Shown: in pieces, positions 19,652 to 21,548 of the stretch | Layout: the number at the start of each line of letters is the position of its first letter | Numbering within the stretch: the stretch's first letter is position 1 | IMG/VR virus record: IMGVR_UViG_3300014720_000221 | Span: 1-21,548 of that record | Source: a virus | Direction: 5' to 3' (one strand) | DNA length: 21,548 nucleotides | Notes under the pieces: generated by a model | Database searches by the model: none | Seen by the model: only the letters and a program-made list of their open reading frames with translations | What the model was told of the DNA's origin: nothing | Translations under genes and position numbers: made by a program

Positions 19652-20560
19652 ATGGCAATTTCTCGTGCCCAGCTACTTAAGGAACTCCTGCCCGGCCTGA
19701 ACGCGCTGTTCGGTATGGAGTACTCTCGCTACGGCGAGGAACACAAGGAAATCTACGAGACCGAAACCTCGGAACGTTCCTTTGAAGAAGAAACCAAGCT
19801 GTCGGGCTTCTCGGCTGCTCCGGTGAAGAACGAAGGTCAAGCCATCGCGTACGACAATGCGCAAGAAGCTTGGACTGCTCGTTACAACCACGAGACCATC
19901 GCTCTCGGTTTCTCGCTCACGGAAGAAGCAGTGGAAGACAACCTGTACGACACCCTGTCGGCTCGTTATACCAAGGCTCTCGCCCGTGCTATGGCTTACA
20001 CCAAGCAAGTCAAGGCTGCTGCGGTTCTGAACAACGGCTTCTCGTCGCAATATGTTGGCGGTGACGGCGTTGCTCTGTTCTCGGCCTCGCACCCTCTGAT
20101 TTCTGGTGGTGTCAACAGCAACACCCCGGTTGTCGCCGCTGACCTGAATGAAACGTCGCTTGAAGCTGCGGTCATTCAAATCGCTGCGTGGACGGATGAA
20201 CGTGGTCTGCTGATTGCCGCTAAGCCACGTAAGCTGATTGTTCCGCCGAGCCTGATGTTCGTTGCTACCCGTCTGCTGGAAACCGAACTCCGTGTCGCTA
20301 CCGCTGACAACGACATCAACGCTCTGAAGAGCAACGGTTCGATTCCGGAAGGCTACGGCGTCAACCACTTCCTGACCGACAACAACGCTTGGTTCCTGAC
20401 GACCGACGTTCCGAATGGTCTGAAGCACTTCGTTCGTACGCCGCTGGCTACGTCAATGGATGGAGACTTCGACACCGGTAACGTTCGTTACAAGGCCCGT
20501 GAGCGCTATTCTTTTGGGTGGTCGGACCCACTGGGCATGTTTGGCTCGCCCGGCGCGTAA
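19652..20560 (+). CDS. Major capsid protein, 302 aa
   Basis: HK97-fold-type major head protein, related in pattern to Mu gpT-like capsids. Begins MAISRAQLLKELLPGLNALF, with an N-terminal extended region (EIYETETSERSFEEETKLSG), FSLTEEAVEDN and FSASHPLISGG segments, and a C-terminal FVRTPLATSMDGDFDTGNVR then YSFGWSDP. The length is usual for an uncleaved capsid protein with separate scaffold. Codon use shifts towards CTG, GTT, GGT and AAC, as expected for high expression. ATG at 19652 with AGGAG upstream. A strong terminator follows. Confidence 0.88.
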   Translation: MAISRAQLLKELLPGLNALFGMEYSRYGEEHKEIYETETSERSFEEETKLSGFSAAPVKNEGQAIAYDNAQEAWTARYNHETIALGFSLTEEAVEDNLYDTLSARYTKALARAMAYTKQVKAAAVLNNGFSSQYVGGDGVALFSASHPLISGGVNSNTPVVAADLNETSLEAAVIQIAAWTDERGLLIAAKPRKLIVPPSLMFVATRLLETELRVATADNDINALKSNGSIPEGYGVNHFLTDNNAWFLTTDVPNGLKHFVRTPLATSMDGDFDTGNVRYKARERYSFGWSDPLGMFGSPGA

Positions 20561-20588
20561 TAAAAACCCAGTATTTTCAAGGGTTTCA

Positions 20589-20617
20589 GAGGGGGCTTCG
20601 GCCCCCTTAGTTTTTTC
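20589..20617 (+). terminator. Rho-independent terminator after the capsid gene
   Basis: AGGGGGC-TTCG-GCCCCCT hairpin with a cUUCGg loop followed by TAGTTTTTTC, about 30 bases after the capsid stop. Confidence 0.9.
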
Positions 20618-20646
20618 TTGACTTTCAAGACGAGTCCAAGTACATT
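20618..20646 (+). promoter_or_regulatory. Predicted promoter of the second HNH gene
   Basis: TTGACT (5 of 6) at 20618-20623, a 17-base spacer, and TACATT (4 of 6) at 20641-20646, 30 bases before the HNH start. It overlaps the T run of the preceding terminator. Confidence 0.6.
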
Positions 20647-20675
20647 ACCTGTTACTAAGTCTCACAGGAAAATGT

Positions 20676-21296
20676 ATGGATATCCAAGACCTACCGAAGA
20701 CGCGCAAAGAAGCTAAAGAACTTGGGACTAAGTATTACTTCACAGGAGAGCCGTGTAAGCACGGCCATATAGCCCCGCGTAAAACTAAGGGTGCATGCGT
20801 TGAATGCTTAAAAGCGGAGTGGCAACAAGCCGCTAGTAAACGTGAGGAGTACTTCAGAGAGTACAACCAGCGGGAGGAAGTTAAAGAAGCTAAGCATGCT
20901 TGGTATCATCAGAATAAAGACAAAGTAGTAGCTTCTGCGTATGCCCAGCCTATACACCTCAAAAGAGCATATCAAAAAGCTTGGAAGGAGCGAAACGGGG
21001 TTTGGACCCGCGCCGACACCAAAGCGCGCCGACGTAAGCACAGAGAAGCCACGCCACCGTGGCTATCACGCAAACAAAAGTCTGATATACGGCAGCTTTA
21101 CCAAATAGCCATAACGATGAGTCAGACTACTGGAGAACAATACGTAGTTGACCACATTTATCCGCTTAGGTCAGAAACCGTCTGTGGACTTCACGTTCCT
21201 TGGAATCTAAGGGTTGTTACACAGAAGGAGAACTTGATGAAATCAAACGCACTTCCAGACGACAGCATGGCCCTTGCATTCCCCTTAAAGAACTAG
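20676..21296 (+). CDS. HNH endonuclease with N-terminal zinc motif, 206 aa
   Basis: N-terminal cluster CKHGH (27-31) and CVEC (41-44) suggests a zinc-bound DNA-binding element. The middle is a long, very basic helical region (about 50-130). The C-terminal HNH core has YVVDHIYPL (156-164; D159, H160), LHVPWNLRVV (172-181; H173, N177) and ENLMKSN (185-191). Intact, with its own terminator upstream and promoter, inserted between two structural genes: the layout of a free-standing homing endonuclease. Start at 20676 with AGGA 6 bases upstream. An alternative role as packaging nuclease is less likely at this position. Confidence 0.85.
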   Translation: MDIQDLPKTRKEAKELGTKYYFTGEPCKHGHIAPRKTKGACVECLKAEWQQAASKREEYFREYNQREEVKEAKHAWYHQNKDKVVASAYAQPIHLKRAYQKAWKERNGVWTRADTKARRRKHREATPPWLSRKQKSDIRQLYQIAITMSQTTGEQYVVDHIYPLRSETVCGLHVPWNLRVVTQKENLMKSNALPDDSMALAFPLKN

Positions 21297-21392
21297 TATA
21301 AACAAACCATCTAGGAAACCCAGCCCGTACGACTGACCTAGCAGACTTTGTAGAGACTTACGGGCATAGTGCTACAACACAAGGAGCATGCG

Positions 21393-21548
21393 ATGAGTCG
21401 CACAACTTTCTCTGGTCCGGTAAAGTCGGACAACGGTTTTGAAGGTTCTTTTGTCGGTACGCTTAACAGCACCGAGACCGGCAATACCATCACCACTACT
21501 AACACCGCAACCTCGGGCACCTTCCAGCCCCTCGTTGTTTCCACCACC
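21393..21548 (+). CDS. Partial gene, probable phage structural protein (52 codons)
   Basis: Begins MSRTTFSGPVKSDNGFEGSF and continues rich in Thr, Gly and Asn up to the window edge. The S/T-FSGPVKSxNGF opening resembles small phage head/surface proteins that follow the capsid gene. ATG at 21393 has AAGGAG 6 bases upstream. The 96 bases before it, after the HNH stop, contain no gene or clear promoter; they may hold the former junction into which the HNH gene was inserted. Confidence 0.6.
   Translation, partial: MSRTTFSGPVKSDNGFEGSFVGTLNSTETGNTITTTNTATSGTFQPLVVSTT

Noticed and set aside
21297-21392. Possible promoter or RNA structure before the last gene
   Set aside because: CCCGTA and TACGGG can pair only across a loop of about 30 bases, and no -35/-10 pair has acceptable spacing.

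Overview
The window is part of the genome of a tailed double-stranded DNA bacteriophage (Caudoviricetes). A complete head-assembly module runs rightwards: terminase small and large subunits, P22-like portal, scaffold, capsid-associated proteins and major capsid protein. About 11.5 kb of tightly packed, mostly small leftward genes, with the look of an early/accessory arm, face away from it. The host cannot be fixed from the sequence. Strong Shine-Dalgarno sites, sigma-70-like promoters and a moderate base composition suggest a Gram-negative, proteobacterial-type host. No rRNA, tRNA, integrase or CRISPR array was seen, and no DNA polymerase, primase or lysis gene is recognisable, so those functions, if present, lie outside the window.

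Left arm (1 to about 11,610, minus strand). About 25 genes are read leftwards, many overlapping by 4-29 bases. Most are small and of unknown function. Several are shorter than 60 codons (30, 36, 42, 48, 52, 52, 56 and 59 aa) and easy to miss. The clear functional block is 7614 to 4133: a protein with a zincin-like HELLH motif and a C-terminal VWA-like domain, a DUF3150-type protein, and a MoxR/CobS-like AAA+ ATPase, followed by an acidic repeat protein. This resembles the MoxR-VWA chaperone/remodelling pairs of bacteria, here carried by a phage.

Non-coding signals of the left arm. Eleven short near-perfect palindromes (arms of 6-8 bp around a 1-3 base centre) sit almost exclusively in the few gaps between these leftward genes, usually just upstream of a Shine-Dalgarno site. 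The arm sequence differs from site to site (GGGTCA/TGACCC, GGGGACA/TGTCCCC, TGGACA/TGTCCA, GTGCTGTG/CACAGCAC) while the symmetry is kept. At four loci the palindrome follows a separate stable hairpin that ends the previous gene. A promoter with an extended -10 box near 11,610 is followed at once by a hairpin with a T-rich tail. A second extended -10 promoter near 9430 places a palindrome at its predicted transcription start.

Divergent switch (11,519 to 11,812). Minus-strand and possible plus-strand -10 boxes lie back to back, so this is the probable control region separating the two arms.

Right arm (11,813 to end, plus strand). Order: HNH endonuclease, small terminase, large terminase, portal, a small protein, a GroES-like co-chaperonin, scaffold, a head protein, a putative decoration protein with a Thr/Ser-rich beta module, the major capsid protein, a strong terminator, an HNH endonuclease with its own promoter, and the start of another putative structural gene cut by the window edge. 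The two HNH genes bracket the packaging/capsid block. The co-chaperonin lies between portal and scaffold, as expected if it helps fold phage head proteins.
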